Assembly: GCA_044360075.1 (NCBI GenBank)
Contig: JBIKLA010000014.1
Coordinates: 1-64,000, forward strand
Direction: 5' to 3'
Source of the DNA: OMII01 sp947467385
GTDB lineage: Bacteria > Bdellovibrionota_C > UBA2361 > OMII01
DNA length: 64,000 nt
Part shown: positions 24,991 through 33,746 of the stretch, one piece after another
How positions within the stretch are numbered: the stretch's first letter is position 1
Layout: each line of letters begins with the position of its first letter
Translations under genes and position numbers: made by a program
Notes under the pieces: model-generated
Database searches by the model: none
What the model saw: the letters and a program-made list of their open reading frames with translations, nothing else
Told to the model about the DNA's origin: nothing

Positions 24991-26115
24991 GTGGGCACAC
25001 CGCTAGACCTCGGCATACGTTTTATTGTTGAGCCATCGGGCATCGAGCTTAGCGACGATGAAGCTGCGATGCTGGCAGAGCTTAGGCCGGCGGGCATCAT
25101 GCTGCGGCGGCGGAACTTCAGGCGGGACGCCGATTACTCCGCATGGCTTGCAACCCTGGAAAACCTTCTCGGATCTGTGAGAGCGGCAGTCGGGCGAGAC
25201 CGCATCATCGTTTCTATCGATCATGAGGGCGGGCAAGTGCACCGAGCCCCGCCCCCCATAACCCGCTTCCCGTATCCCGCATTCTATGCGGCAGAGCCAC
25301 AGGCCGTGGACAGTGTTGCTGCGGCGATGGCGGAGGAACTCAAGAGCATCGGCGTGAACGTTTCTTTTTCGCCCTGTGCCGACATTCATTCAAATCCGCT
25401 GAATCCAGTCATTAACCAGCGGGCCTTTGGAACGACCGCGCAAGAGGTGACAGCTGCTGCGACGCGCTTTGCGACAGGGCTGCGAGCTGGGGGAATCACG
25501 CCTTGCGCCAAGCACTTTCCCGGACATGGCGACACGTCTACGGACTCCCATGTTGAGCTGCCTGTGGTGAACCGCAGCAAGGCTGAATTGCAGCAGCGCG
25601 AGCTAGCGCCGTTTGCGGCGCTCATCCATGCCAACATTGAGATGATCATGAGCGCCCACATCATGCTGCCTCAGCTCGATCCCGCGGCACCGGCCACTAT
25701 CTCGAAGGCCATAATGACTGACCTTCTGCGGGGCGAGCTGGGCTTTAGGGGAATCACGATAGCGGATGCACTTGGAATGAAGGGGATTAGCTCGCGAGTG
25801 AGTCCGCAGGATTTAGGCGTGCAGGCGCATGAGGCAGGCATCGACCTCTTCCTGATGGTGGGGGATACGGTGAGCATGCGTGATGCGCTAACTGCTCGAG
25901 CGGCGCTTTCGCGCTACGCCACGACCACACCAGCGGCCATGGAATCGCTCAGGGACACCGAGCAGCGGCTCTCACGGTTCCTCGCAGACCTCCCGCAGCA
26001 CCGCTGTGAAGCCCTTTCAGAACGGAGTCTTTCCGCGCATGCCAAGCTCGCCGATGAGCTAGGCAAAAACGCCCAGTGGGCGCACTTTAGCTTTGACCCC
26101 GTAGGATTTACCTAA
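24991..26115 (+). CDS. nagZ: Glycoside hydrolase family 3 beta-N-acetylhexosaminidase (NagZ-like)
   Basis: This 374-residue enzyme shows the GH3 NagZ motifs in order: the substrate-binding SIDHEGGQVHR (about 76), the diagnostic loop CAKHFPGHGDTSTDSH (about 168-183, containing the catalytic Asp/His pair), and IADALGMKG, which carries the nucleophilic Asp where most NagZ have (T/S)DDL. It would cleave GlcNAc from anhydromuropeptides during cell-wall recycling in the cytoplasm. The DDL to DAL change leaves the nucleophile intact. It starts at GTG 24991. No other recycling genes are adjacent. An extracellular GH3 is unlikely because there is no signal peptide. Confidence 0.85.
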   Translation: MGTPLDLGIRFIVEPSGIELSDDEAAMLAELRPAGIMLRRRNFRRDADYSAWLATLENLLGSVRAAVGRDRIIVSIDHEGGQVHRAPPPITRFPYPAFYAAEPQAVDSVAAAMAEELKSIGVNVSFSPCADIHSNPLNPVINQRAFGTTAQEVTAAATRFATGLRAGGITPCAKHFPGHGDTSTDSHVELPVVNRSKAELQQRELAPFAALIHANIEMIMSAHIMLPQLDPAAPATISKAIMTDLLRGELGFRGITIADALGMKGISSRVSPQDLGVQAHEAGIDLFLMVGDTVSMRDALTARAALSRYATTTPAAMESLRDTEQRLSRFLADLPQHRCEALSERSLSAHAKLADELGKNAQWAHFSFDPVGFT

Positions 26116-26339
26116 AAGCGCCTCCTAAGAGGTGGTTATAGGAGCTGATCGGCGAGCTGCGAAGCGCAAACTCGGCAGCAAGACGACATGCCAAGGCGCG
26201 CGCCCGCCGCGGCGCAGCACGCCGGCGGTACGGCGGCATTTTTTTACCGTTAAGGCGTCTCCAGGCTGAGCCGAAGTTACTTGTAAGGGCAAGGAGCCCC
26301 CCGTTCTACAGGAGTGGAACGGATAGCGCCACGAGGGCC

Positions 26340-26762
26340 ATGAAGACCGTACTAATTATTGACGACAATCACGACTACCGTGAGGTGTTCCGCGAGATAC
26401 TCGAGGAGCACGACGTGGAGGTCTTCGAGTCAGATTGCCCTGACGCAGCATATGAGCTCCTGGCTACCATTGAGCCACCTGACCTGATCGTATGCGACCT
26501 GCACATGCCCTTCACGTTCAAGAAAGACGCTGAGCAGTTCATCGAGTCTCGCGAGGTGGGAATCAAGACTGCGCAGGAGCTGCAGTGGGTCTATCCGGAC
26601 ACATCCGTGATTGCTCTCACGGCATCAGACCCGGAGGAGATGCCCCAGGTAAAGAGCGACCTGTCGCCAATACCAGCCTACCAGAAGCCTGTTGGGTACA
26701 AGGACCTGCTTGAGCTAGTGCACTGCTTCCTTGTGGCCAAAGACTTCGGGGGCCTACAGTAG
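26340..26762 (+). CDS. Stand-alone response regulator receiver domain
   Basis: This 140-residue protein is a single CheY-like receiver. The acidic pocket is D8-D9 (LIIDDN), the phosphoacceptor is D53 (LIVCDLHMPF), with T94 (IALTAS) and K116 (YQKPV). The loop after D53 is about ten residues longer than usual (FTFKKDAEQFIESREVG). There is no output domain and no histidine kinase gene in the window, so it probably acts by protein-protein contact. Its last 9 bases overlap the convergent aat gene. Confidence 0.88.
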   Translation: MKTVLIIDDNHDYREVFREILEEHDVEVFESDCPDAAYELLATIEPPDLIVCDLHMPFTFKKDAEQFIESREVGIKTAQELQWVYPDTSVIALTASDPEEMPQVKSDLSPIPAYQKPVGYKDLLELVHCFLVAKDFGGLQ

Positions 26763-27389
26763 GGCCTCGCCAAGCAGCCGCATGAATTCAGTGCGCGGGA
26801 TCTCGCGCGCCCCGAAGCTTCGCGAAAAAGGAGTTAAAACCTGGCAGTCGAGCCAAGGAATGCCTCTTGCCTTGAGATGGCTTACGAGGTGGCACATCGC
26901 CGCTTTTGAGGCATCCGACACTCGATAGAAGCTCGATTCAGCAGCGAAGAACCGCCCAATCTGCACTCCATACATCCCACCCACGAGCTCGCCATGCAGG
27001 AAGGTTTCAATGCTGTGGCAGAAGCCGCCTGTGTGCAGCCTGCAATAGGCCTCTATGATATCATCTGTGATCCAGGTGCCTCGCTGCTCCCCGCGATTCG
27101 TCACCTCTGCGCAGCGGGAGATCACGTCCCGGAAAGCCGTGTCCATTGAGCATGAAAAAGGAGCCTTCCTGAGTGCTCGTTCGAGTCGGCGCGGGGTGTG
27201 AAACTCATCAACAAAAAGCACAGCCCGACGGGGCGGCGCGAACCATAGAAGGGCCTGATCGTCGGTCGGCCAAGGAAATATCCCGCTTCGATAGGCGCAC
27301 AGTAGGGACTCGAGCTCCAGGTCGCCACCAACTGCCAGGAGGCCGTCATCATCCGCCATATCGACGGGGGGAAACGAGAGGACTGGCAT
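26754..27389 (-). CDS. aat: Leucyl/phenylalanyl-tRNA-protein transferase
   Basis: Aat adds Leu or Phe from aminoacyl-tRNA to N-terminal Lys/Arg, creating a primary N-degron. The 211-residue product matches the family: FPP near the start, GLLAVGGDL, YRSGIFPW, LLWFAPPRRAVLF, TWITDDIIEAYCRLH, HSIETFLHGELVGGMYGV and FAAESSFYRVSDASKAAMCHL. It is divergent from clpS and clpA, which encode the reader and unfoldase for the same degrons; the shared 254-bp intergenic region could co-regulate them. Confidence 0.95.
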   Translation of the reverse strand: MPVLSFPPVDMADDDGLLAVGGDLELESLLCAYRSGIFPWPTDDQALLWFAPPRRAVLFVDEFHTPRRLERALRKAPFSCSMDTAFRDVISRCAEVTNRGEQRGTWITDDIIEAYCRLHTGGFCHSIETFLHGELVGGMYGVQIGRFFAAESSFYRVSDASKAAMCHLVSHLKARGIPWLDCQVLTPFSRSFGAREIPRTEFMRLLGEALL

Positions 27390-27433
27390 GCGGGTCCTTA
27401 TGCAGCGGTAACCATTTGAGATGTCGTTTGACG

Positions 27434-27463
27434 TTGTTTGAATCCGTGCCCCTGCCGTATCAT
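27434..27463 (+). promoter_or_regulatory. Possible clpS promoter
   Basis: TTGTTT (27434-27439) and TATCAT (27458-27463) are separated by 18 bases, giving a weak sigma-70-like pair in the aat/clpS intergenic region. It would leave a leader of about 170 bases. In that leader ATTATT and AATAAT (27553-27570) could pair. Low confidence: there are other weak matches nearby. Confidence 0.25.
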
Positions 27464-27643
27464 AGATGTATACCTTTAGGTGCCGAAAGGGCTGTTATGG
27501 CGAGTCGCATACCCCTTTTTTGGCAGCAAGATTCGCCGTCTTTGTGCCGATAGATTATTTGTCCGAATAATATGGAAGGCGGGCGCTTAATGCGCCGCGC
27601 GGCGAGGCTAGAAGAGTGCTCATCCCGGTAGGCTCGAGGTTTT

Positions 27644-27958
27644 ATGGCACGGTCCCGAACTCAACACGAATCCGAGACTGCGGTAGCGGAAAAAACCCGC
27701 ACCAAGACACCGAAACAGTATAAGGTGATGCTGCTCAATGATGACTACACAAGCATGGAGTTTGTCGTCTTTGTCCTTGAGACGGTTTTCATGAAGAGCC
27801 CCTCAGAAGCCATCCAGATCATGCTGCAGGTTCACAAGAGCGGGCGGGGTGTTGCCGGCATATTCTCGAAACAGATCGCTGAAGCTAAGATCGACCGCGT
27901 CCACAGCGAGGCGCGCAAGGAGGGCTTCCCCCTCAAGTGTGTCATGGAGGAGGAATAA
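27644..27958 (+). CDS. clpS: ATP-dependent Clp protease adaptor ClpS
   Basis: This 104-residue adaptor delivers N-degron substrates to ClpAP. The core motifs are KQYKVMLLNDDYTSMEFVVFVLE (the NDD/TxM pocket that holds the N-terminal residue), the V-H-K-SGR-G-VAGIFSKQIAEAK stretch and the C-terminal PLKCVMEEE. The N-terminal 25 residues are variable, as usual. It overlaps clpA by one base (TAATG), so the two are translationally coupled. Confidence 0.96.
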   Translation: MARSRTQHESETAVAEKTRTKTPKQYKVMLLNDDYTSMEFVVFVLETVFMKSPSEAIQIMLQVHKSGRGVAGIFSKQIAEAKIDRVHSEARKEGFPLKCVMEEE

Positions 27959-30225
27959 TGTTCAGCACGGAGCTTGGATTAACCCTTGAGGCGGCGTTTC
28001 GGGAGGCGGCATCCCGCCGACATGCCTTCTTCTGCCTTGAGCACCTTCTCTATGCGCTCACATTCGACGAGCAGATCATGGAGATCCTCCGCAATGCGGG
28101 AGCTGACATTCCGGCACTACGAAAGGATCTTGAGCACTTTTTCGACAAGCACATAGAGGTTGTGCCCCTCAAGGCGCAGCGTGGGATCGCCTCGGAACCA
28201 GCCCAGACGCCAGCCGTCCAGCGCGTGCTCCAGCGCGCTATTATGCATGTGAGGTCGACACAGAAAGACGTCATCACCCCGGCCGAGGTCCTCGTGGCGC
28301 TGTTCACAGAGGAGGACTCTCACGCGGTATTTTTTCTAGCAAAACAGGGGGTGACCCGGCTTGACGTGCTCAACTTTGTGGCTCACGGCGTTTCCAAGCA
28401 GCCGGATGAGATCGAGGAGGCACTCCCGGACCTGGACGAGGAATCCGAAGAGGGCCAGGCTGAGCGCCCGGGAAGAACTGCGCTAGAGCAATTCACCGAG
28501 GACCTCACGGCGAAAGCCAGAGCGAATCGCCTCGACCCCGTCATCGGCCGGGAGAATGAGCTTGAGCGCACCATCAAGGTGCTGTGCCGCCGTCAAAAAA
28601 ACAACCCGCTGTTTCTTGGGGAGCCTGGCGTTGGCAAAACAGCGATGGCCCATGCGGTTGCGCTGAGTATCGTTTCGGATAAGGTGCCCGAGCAGCTCAA
28701 GGGCGCAGAGGTGTTCCTTCTCAATATGGGCTCGCTTGTCGCCGGAACGAAGTTCCGCGGGGAGTTTGAGGAGCGAGTGCGGAAAGTGATAAAGGAGATG
28801 CAATCCCGGCCAAAAGCAATCCTCTTTATCGACGAGCTACACACCGTCGTTGGCGCTGGGGCGACCGGCAATGGGTCGCTTGATGCGGCAAACCTTCTTA
28901 AGCCCGCGCTGGCGTCAGGAGAGATCCGCTGCATGGGAAGCACGACTCACTCCGACTACAAGAAGACGATAGAGAAAGATCGTGCATTGAGCAGGCGATT
29001 TTCAACCATAGATCTCCCTGAGCCGACGATCGACGAAACGGTTGAGATCCTTGAGGGACTCAAGGAGCGGTTCGAGCACTACCACAAGGTTGCCTTCTCG
29101 CCGAAAGCGCTTCGTGCTGCGGCTGAGCTTTCGGCGAAGCACATCACGGAGCGGTTCCTTCCGGATAAGGCCATCGATGTCATTGATGAGGCGGGAGCCG
29201 CCAACGCGCTTCTTCCGAAGAATAAGCGACGAAAAACTATCTCTGAAGAGCAGATCGAAAAAGTTGTTTCGGCGATTGCGCGCGTGCCGGTCAAGAGCGT
29301 CAGCGACTCCGATGAGTCCATGCTGCGGAACTTGGCAAAAAACCTTAAGGGGCGGGTGTTCGGGCAGGACAAGGCTGTTGAGGCCATCGCGCAGGCGATA
29401 AAGCGCAGCCGTGCGAGCCTGCAGTCTGAGGCGAAGCCGATCGGAAGCTTCCTCTTTGCCGGGCCCACCGGTGTCGGAAAGACCGAGCTAGCTCGGGCAC
29501 TAGCCCAAGAGATGGGGATCAACTTCCACCGCTTCGACATGAGTGAATTTAGCGAGAAGCACCTCGTTTCGCGCTTTGTGGGTGCTCCCCCAGGGTACGT
29601 TGGGTACGAGGAGGGAGGGGTGCTGATAGACCTTGTAAGAAAGAACCCTTACGGAGTCATACTGTTTGACGAGATAGAGAAAGCGCACCCGGATGTGTTC
29701 AATATCTTCCTGCAGATTATGGATGACGCCTCGATTACGGACTCGCAGGGCCGAAAGGCTGACTTCAGGAACACGGTAGTGATCTTCACGACGAATGCCG
29801 GATCTGAGAAGGCGGCGTCACTCGGCTTTGGGTCCGGACAGGCGCATAACTTCAGGGACACTGCTATAAAGGCGCTCTTCAAGCCGGAGTTCCGAAATCG
29901 GCTCGATGACACGATATATTTCAATGCGCTGCCGCTGCCGGTGATCGTGCAGATTGTCTCGAAGTTCATCAAAGAGCTGGAGGGGCAGCTTGCGAGTCGC
30001 AAGATAACTTTTGAGGTTAGTCCAGAAGCTCAGGAGTGGTTGGGTCAGAAGGGGTTCGATCCAGTCTTCGGCGCCCGCCCGATGGCGAGGCTTATCCAAA
30101 AGGAGCTCAAGGATCCCTTAGCGGATGAGATCCTGTTTGGCGAGCTCAAGGGGGGGGGCAATGTGCAGATTGGGCTCCAGGATGGCAAGCTGAACTTCAA
30201 GCTACTCGCGGAAGTGCCTGCCTAG
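27958..30225 (+). CDS. clpA: ATP-dependent Clp protease ATP-binding subunit ClpA
   Basis: This 755-residue double AAA+ unfoldase works with ClpP. It has a Clp_N domain (about 1-150), AAA1 with Walker A GEPGVGKT (about 215) and Walker B ILFIDELH, and AAA2 with Walker A GPTGVGKTE and Walker B VILFDEIEKAHPDVFN. The ClpP-docking tripeptide appears as LGF (KAASLGFGSG), as expected for a ClpP partner and absent from ClpB. There is no ClpB-type middle coiled coil. It follows clpS with a one-base overlap. The ATG at 27958 is favoured over one 21 bases upstream because Clp_N homology starts with MFSTELG. Confidence 0.95.
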   Translation: MFSTELGLTLEAAFREAASRRHAFFCLEHLLYALTFDEQIMEILRNAGADIPALRKDLEHFFDKHIEVVPLKAQRGIASEPAQTPAVQRVLQRAIMHVRSTQKDVITPAEVLVALFTEEDSHAVFFLAKQGVTRLDVLNFVAHGVSKQPDEIEEALPDLDEESEEGQAERPGRTALEQFTEDLTAKARANRLDPVIGRENELERTIKVLCRRQKNNPLFLGEPGVGKTAMAHAVALSIVSDKVPEQLKGAEVFLLNMGSLVAGTKFRGEFEERVRKVIKEMQSRPKAILFIDELHTVVGAGATGNGSLDAANLLKPALASGEIRCMGSTTHSDYKKTIEKDRALSRRFSTIDLPEPTIDETVEILEGLKERFEHYHKVAFSPKALRAAAELSAKHITERFLPDKAIDVIDEAGAANALLPKNKRRKTISEEQIEKVVSAIARVPVKSVSDSDESMLRNLAKNLKGRVFGQDKAVEAIAQAIKRSRASLQSEAKPIGSFLFAGPTGVGKTELARALAQEMGINFHRFDMSEFSEKHLVSRFVGAPPGYVGYEEGGVLIDLVRKNPYGVILFDEIEKAHPDVFNIFLQIMDDASITDSQGRKADFRNTVVIFTTNAGSEKAASLGFGSGQAHNFRDTAIKALFKPEFRNRLDDTIYFNALPLPVIVQIVSKFIKELEGQLASRKITFEVSPEAQEWLGQKGFDPVFGARPMARLIQKELKDPLADEILFGELKGGGNVQIGLQDGKLNFKLLAEVPA

Positions 30226-30234
30226 CTGCGAAGA

Positions 30235-32214
30235 CTACAGGTTCGTCAGCTCAAACACAAAACGCATGTTCTTTGGGGATTCGATGCTGAAGCCCTTCAG
30301 GATAACTGCAACTGGATCTCCTGGTTTGAGGAACATGCCCTCAATGTTGTTAATGATGCCCCATTTCGAGAAGTTATCAACCTGGACATATGCTGGGCCC
30401 TGCTGCACATGGACCCGGATGCCCTCCTCCAGGGGCACCTCGGCGACATCTTGGGATCCTGCCTCGCCGTCTCGCAGCGACCTGCTTCTCTGCTCCACAC
30501 GGATAATCGATGCCGGGTCAATTTGGGTGAGCGTGATCGGCTTGCCATCATCAGGGCCGGATGCCCGGTAGTACGTGAGGCGCTCCTTGATCTCAGCAAC
30601 CTGGCCGATAAACATCGAGCCTTCAAGCGCAAGCTTCTCGTCGAGCATCTCAAGCACACGCAGCTTGAAGAACCTCTCGCTGCGTGTCCAGCGACGGTTG
30701 TTCCAGTTGGTGGTGCGCCGTGCCAGCTCATCGGTTGGAATCGCGGGGGCCCCCGTGTAGGCAGCGTCCCATGCCAACTGGTTCATGAGGCCAAGCGCGA
30801 CGCGAGGCTTGAACGGGGCGTACTCGTCGACACGCAGCGCCCAGTGCTCCTCCTTCGTTGTCGAGGCAGTCGTGCGGTCAAGGTGCAGGTCGAGAATGTT
30901 GTTCTCAAGCGAGCGGGCGGCCGGCGATGCGCGCTCCTCAAGGGTTCGAAGAATGCCGCGAATATCGAGCTCGCTCTCCAGGTCTGAAATGGTGGCTGGA
31001 ATCTTCAGCTCCCGCAGCTGCTCCACCCATGACTGACGGTCCTCTTCGGAGGGCTTTTTGTGTGACCAGTAGACGCCGTCTATTTTGAGGGCTTCCGCCT
31101 GGTGCTTCGCCACCATCTGCCCTACCTGGATCATGGCCTCGGCAACGATTCGGCTTGCTGCACCTCCGCCGTCGAGTCTGATGATCTTTGATTTCGACAT
31201 GCGGTGGTGCTCAAGGACGCGGGTGATGTCGGCGAGCGCCGCCACCGTTGGCGCAATTTCGGGCTGAGCAGACACGTCAAACGGCTCGGCAGGGTTGAGG
31301 TTGTGGTGATTCTTGACCCAAGCCCTGCGGACCTTAACGGAGACATCATCTGGTCCCTGGGTTGGTGAGATCCTCTTCTCAAAAACCCATGCTGGGCGAG
31401 CCTCCCCGAGCTTGAAACACCCGGGACCATGGGCAAGCTGCGAGCCTATCGTGGAGATGACGCGCCGCCGCGTGTACACGTTCTGGCCAACGCGATGGGC
31501 AGCCCGATACGCCTCACTGAAGGGGGCTACATAGTCGGTGATATCGATGATCGCCACCTTCAGGACGAGGGAGCCGTCGTGCTTTCGTTCGCCGTGAATG
31601 AGGTCCTCGCGGTCGAGCACGTCTGGTCGATCAATTGCGATGAACGGGACATCGAGCAGGTTCTCGCGTGGTGGCTTCTTCGAGCGTGCGATGGGAGGAA
31701 AGTCTGGAATCTCCCCGCACGTAGAGGCAATCATTTCTTGAATGCTGGGGCGAGCGTCCTTGGTAAGCTGTGTAGTGCCTGGGAAGCCGTTTCTGAGCTG
31801 GTTAAATAGGTTTTCCTGAACCGCAACTCGGCGAATCTGAATCTGGCTGAAGGGATACTTGTCCTCTATAGATCGCCGCCACTCTCTCAGCGTGGGCTCA
31901 AGCTCCGGCGGCACGTTCACCTTAAGCACAACGGTCTCGAGCTTGCGCGAGATGACGCGCATCTGGTAGCGGCTGAGCTCGTAGAGCTCAAAACCCGCGG
32001 GTAGGGTGCGCTTTATCTCTTCCTCGATACCCGGCGGACGTGACTTTCTGATGCGACGCGGAAGAAGGAGCTCGTTTTCATTCAGGGGAGGGGTGATCTC
32101 GGAAGCCGCAGCGAGTGAGGGGACCTTCTCGCCACGCGTAGAAGCAGACACGCTCCCGCTGGAAGGGGAGGACTTTAGGGCCGATGCTTCCGCTGATGAA
32201 CTGCGCGCTGCCAT
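30235..32214 (-). CDS. Divergent RNB-domain protein (RNase II/R superfamily) with altered active site
   Basis: This 659-residue protein starts at ATG 32214 after a GAGGG site. Its first 180 residues are basic and variable. A divergent RNB domain follows (about 188-480): FIAIDRPDVLDRED, VAIIDITDYVAPFSEAYRAA, then RVISTIGSQLAHG, RLDGGGAASRIVAEAMIQVGQMVAKH and VYWSHKKPSEEDRQSWVEQL. These track RNase II/R. An OB/S1-like C-terminus lies at about 595-659. The four catalytic acids of RNase II (D201, D207, D209, D210) correspond to D195, D201, E203 and D204, so the key third Asp is Glu. The arginine motif (TSPIRRY) is replaced by FKPRVAL. It may be an inactive or altered RNA-binding RNase relative. 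It is divergent from the next gene. Confidence 0.75.
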   Translation of the reverse strand: MAARSSSAEASALKSSPSSGSVSASTRGEKVPSLAAASEITPPLNENELLLPRRIRKSRPPGIEEEIKRTLPAGFELYELSRYQMRVISRKLETVVLKVNVPPELEPTLREWRRSIEDKYPFSQIQIRRVAVQENLFNQLRNGFPGTTQLTKDARPSIQEMIASTCGEIPDFPPIARSKKPPRENLLDVPFIAIDRPDVLDREDLIHGERKHDGSLVLKVAIIDITDYVAPFSEAYRAAHRVGQNVYTRRRVISTIGSQLAHGPGCFKLGEARPAWVFEKRISPTQGPDDVSVKVRRAWVKNHHNLNPAEPFDVSAQPEIAPTVAALADITRVLEHHRMSKSKIIRLDGGGAASRIVAEAMIQVGQMVAKHQAEALKIDGVYWSHKKPSEEDRQSWVEQLRELKIPATISDLESELDIRGILRTLEERASPAARSLENNILDLHLDRTTASTTKEEHWALRVDEYAPFKPRVALGLMNQLAWDAAYTGAPAIPTDELARRTTNWNNRRWTRSERFFKLRVLEMLDEKLALEGSMFIGQVAEIKERLTYYRASGPDDGKPITLTQIDPASIIRVEQRSRSLRDGEAGSQDVAEVPLEEGIRVHVQQGPAYVQVDNFSKWGIINNIEGMFLKPGDPVAVILKGFSIESPKNMRFVFELTNL

Positions 32215-32385
32215 GCCTACCCTCTTAGTATACCTTGAGGAGATACAATTTGCACAGCGTAAACGAGCCGCCAGGCCGGCCAAATCGGCGTAACTGCAGG
32301 CGTGCTCAGGCTGAAAGATTCTCTGTTGTGGAGGGCTCAGCTATGGAGGAGCATCCTCAAGGACACCATTTCAGGCAGGTAGGTC

Positions 32386-33666
32386 ATGACAAAAGTTTCA
32401 AAAGCGGCGGATCACTTGCAGCAGGCGCTCGACACCTTTCAGGCCTCGAACCGCTTCAGCTTCTTGCGGGCGCTGCAGGTTGGGCGGCTCCTCGGAGACG
32501 GAGACTCATTTGGGGCAGTCACGGACCTTACCTGCGAGCGGCTCGTTGAGCTCGGTGCGGATGGCGTCCGGAGTGGCTATCGGCTTACGTTGGCCCAGAT
32601 TCAGAGGCTTGCGGAATTGATCATGGCCCTCGGCAATGGTCCAGCTGAGGCAGCACCAGCCGGACCAGCGCCAGCGGGCATGCCGCAGTTTGCTGAGAGT
32701 GCGGTGGAAGAGCTGGCACTTAACAGTGTGCAGGTCGAGCTCGACCTGCGGGACAAGCTTGATGAGGCTCGCGCCCATCCGCGCTTTAAGGAGCTGCGCA
32801 CGCTTCGCCTCGGCGCACAATGGGATCCCGCGTGGCCTCGGGCTCCCTTTGAGGAGGCATTGACGATAGGACAGCTCGTGGACATGGACCTCTCGCTTCT
32901 CTTCAAGAAGCGGACGACGAGCGGATCGCGAGTGCATTACCTGTCAAAGGCGCTCGCCCGGGCGCTGGGAGCCTCAGCTAGCGAGGCTGCATCACCGCGG
33001 CTGCCCGCCGGTTCCGCACAGCCGCCCCGTTTAGCGGCCCTGCCTGCCAGCTATAGCGACCACCCATGGCTGCTCCCGGAGGAGGACAGCCGAAGTGGCC
33101 ATGGCCCGGCGATGCTGGCTCTTCTGGAGGTCTTCGTGGTGACGGTTTCTGCTGCCCCGCTGCGGCCCGGCTCGCTTGAGGGGACGATGGGCACGCTACC
33201 GAACTACCTCTCTCGCTCCGATTTTCTGCAGGTTCTTGGGGATGCGGAGCTGCCGCCCCGGCTAATGGCACAGCTTGGTAAGTGGCTTCGCGATTTCGGC
33301 GGGGCTCCCTGCGTTGAGCTCATTCGCGAGGCGCTGCAGACTCCGGGCTGCCCAGTGTCCTTCCTGGCCCGGATTGTGAGTGAGGAGGGGCGTTATTCTG
33401 CATTTTCTGGGATGGCTGCCATAGTGTTAGCGCGGGCGCTCAAGGCGCAGCAGGTTCGTCACGGGGAGCGCGTGTGCTCGGGGATGTGGAGCCTTAACCC
33501 AAGCCTCATTTCGCTCGTCATCAATGAGGCGCAGCGCCGGAAAGGGCGGGATGTCCTCAAGACTGTGCGCGAGCTTTGCCCTGCGCTGGACCCGATCTTG
33601 CAATCCTGGATCTGTGAAGTGGCAGGGTCGGTAACACCCCGAAAGGGGCGCAGAAAAGGCAAATAG
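32386..33666 (+). CDS. Unknown protein, 426 residues
   Basis: I do not recognise this protein. It is soluble and rich in Leu, Ala and Arg. An N-terminal helical domain (about 1-90, DHLQQALDTFQASNRFSFLRALQVGRLLG) is followed by a Pro/Ala linker and a segment with GQLVDMDLSLLF and VHYLSKALARALG. The longer C-terminal helical half is at about 220-410. The end RKGRRKGK is strongly basic, as in nucleic-acid or ribosome binders. It is divergent from the RNB-domain protein with 171 bp between the starts, which raises a possible functional link. A hairpin follows the stop. Confidence 0.6.
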   Translation: MTKVSKAADHLQQALDTFQASNRFSFLRALQVGRLLGDGDSFGAVTDLTCERLVELGADGVRSGYRLTLAQIQRLAELIMALGNGPAEAAPAGPAPAGMPQFAESAVEELALNSVQVELDLRDKLDEARAHPRFKELRTLRLGAQWDPAWPRAPFEEALTIGQLVDMDLSLLFKKRTTSGSRVHYLSKALARALGASASEAASPRLPAGSAQPPRLAALPASYSDHPWLLPEEDSRSGHGPAMLALLEVFVVTVSAAPLRPGSLEGTMGTLPNYLSRSDFLQVLGDAELPPRLMAQLGKWLRDFGGAPCVELIREALQTPGCPVSFLARIVSEEGRYSAFSGMAAIVLARALKAQQVRHGERVCSGMWSLNPSLISLVINEAQRRKGRDVLKTVRELCPALDPILQSWICEVAGSVTPRKGRRKGK

Positions 33667-33685
33667 TGCCGTCTCCTAGACGGCA
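33667..33685 (+). terminator. Hairpin directly after the 426-residue gene
   Basis: TGCCGTCT and AGACGGCA form a perfect 8-bp stem with loop CCT, starting one base after the stop codon. Only TCAGTTT follows, so it is a weak intrinsic terminator at best. It separates the upstream gene from fliD. Confidence 0.4.
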
Positions 33686-33746
33686 TCAGTTTCCGCCTCG
33701 ACCCTAAATTGCCGCTTTGTGGTTAACCCTCATCAGGCGGGTAATA

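Noticed and set aside
26200..26250. GC-rich stem followed by a run of T (near 26240) as a terminator for nagZ
   Set aside because: The arms near the T-run pair only poorly; I could not define a stable stem with confidence.
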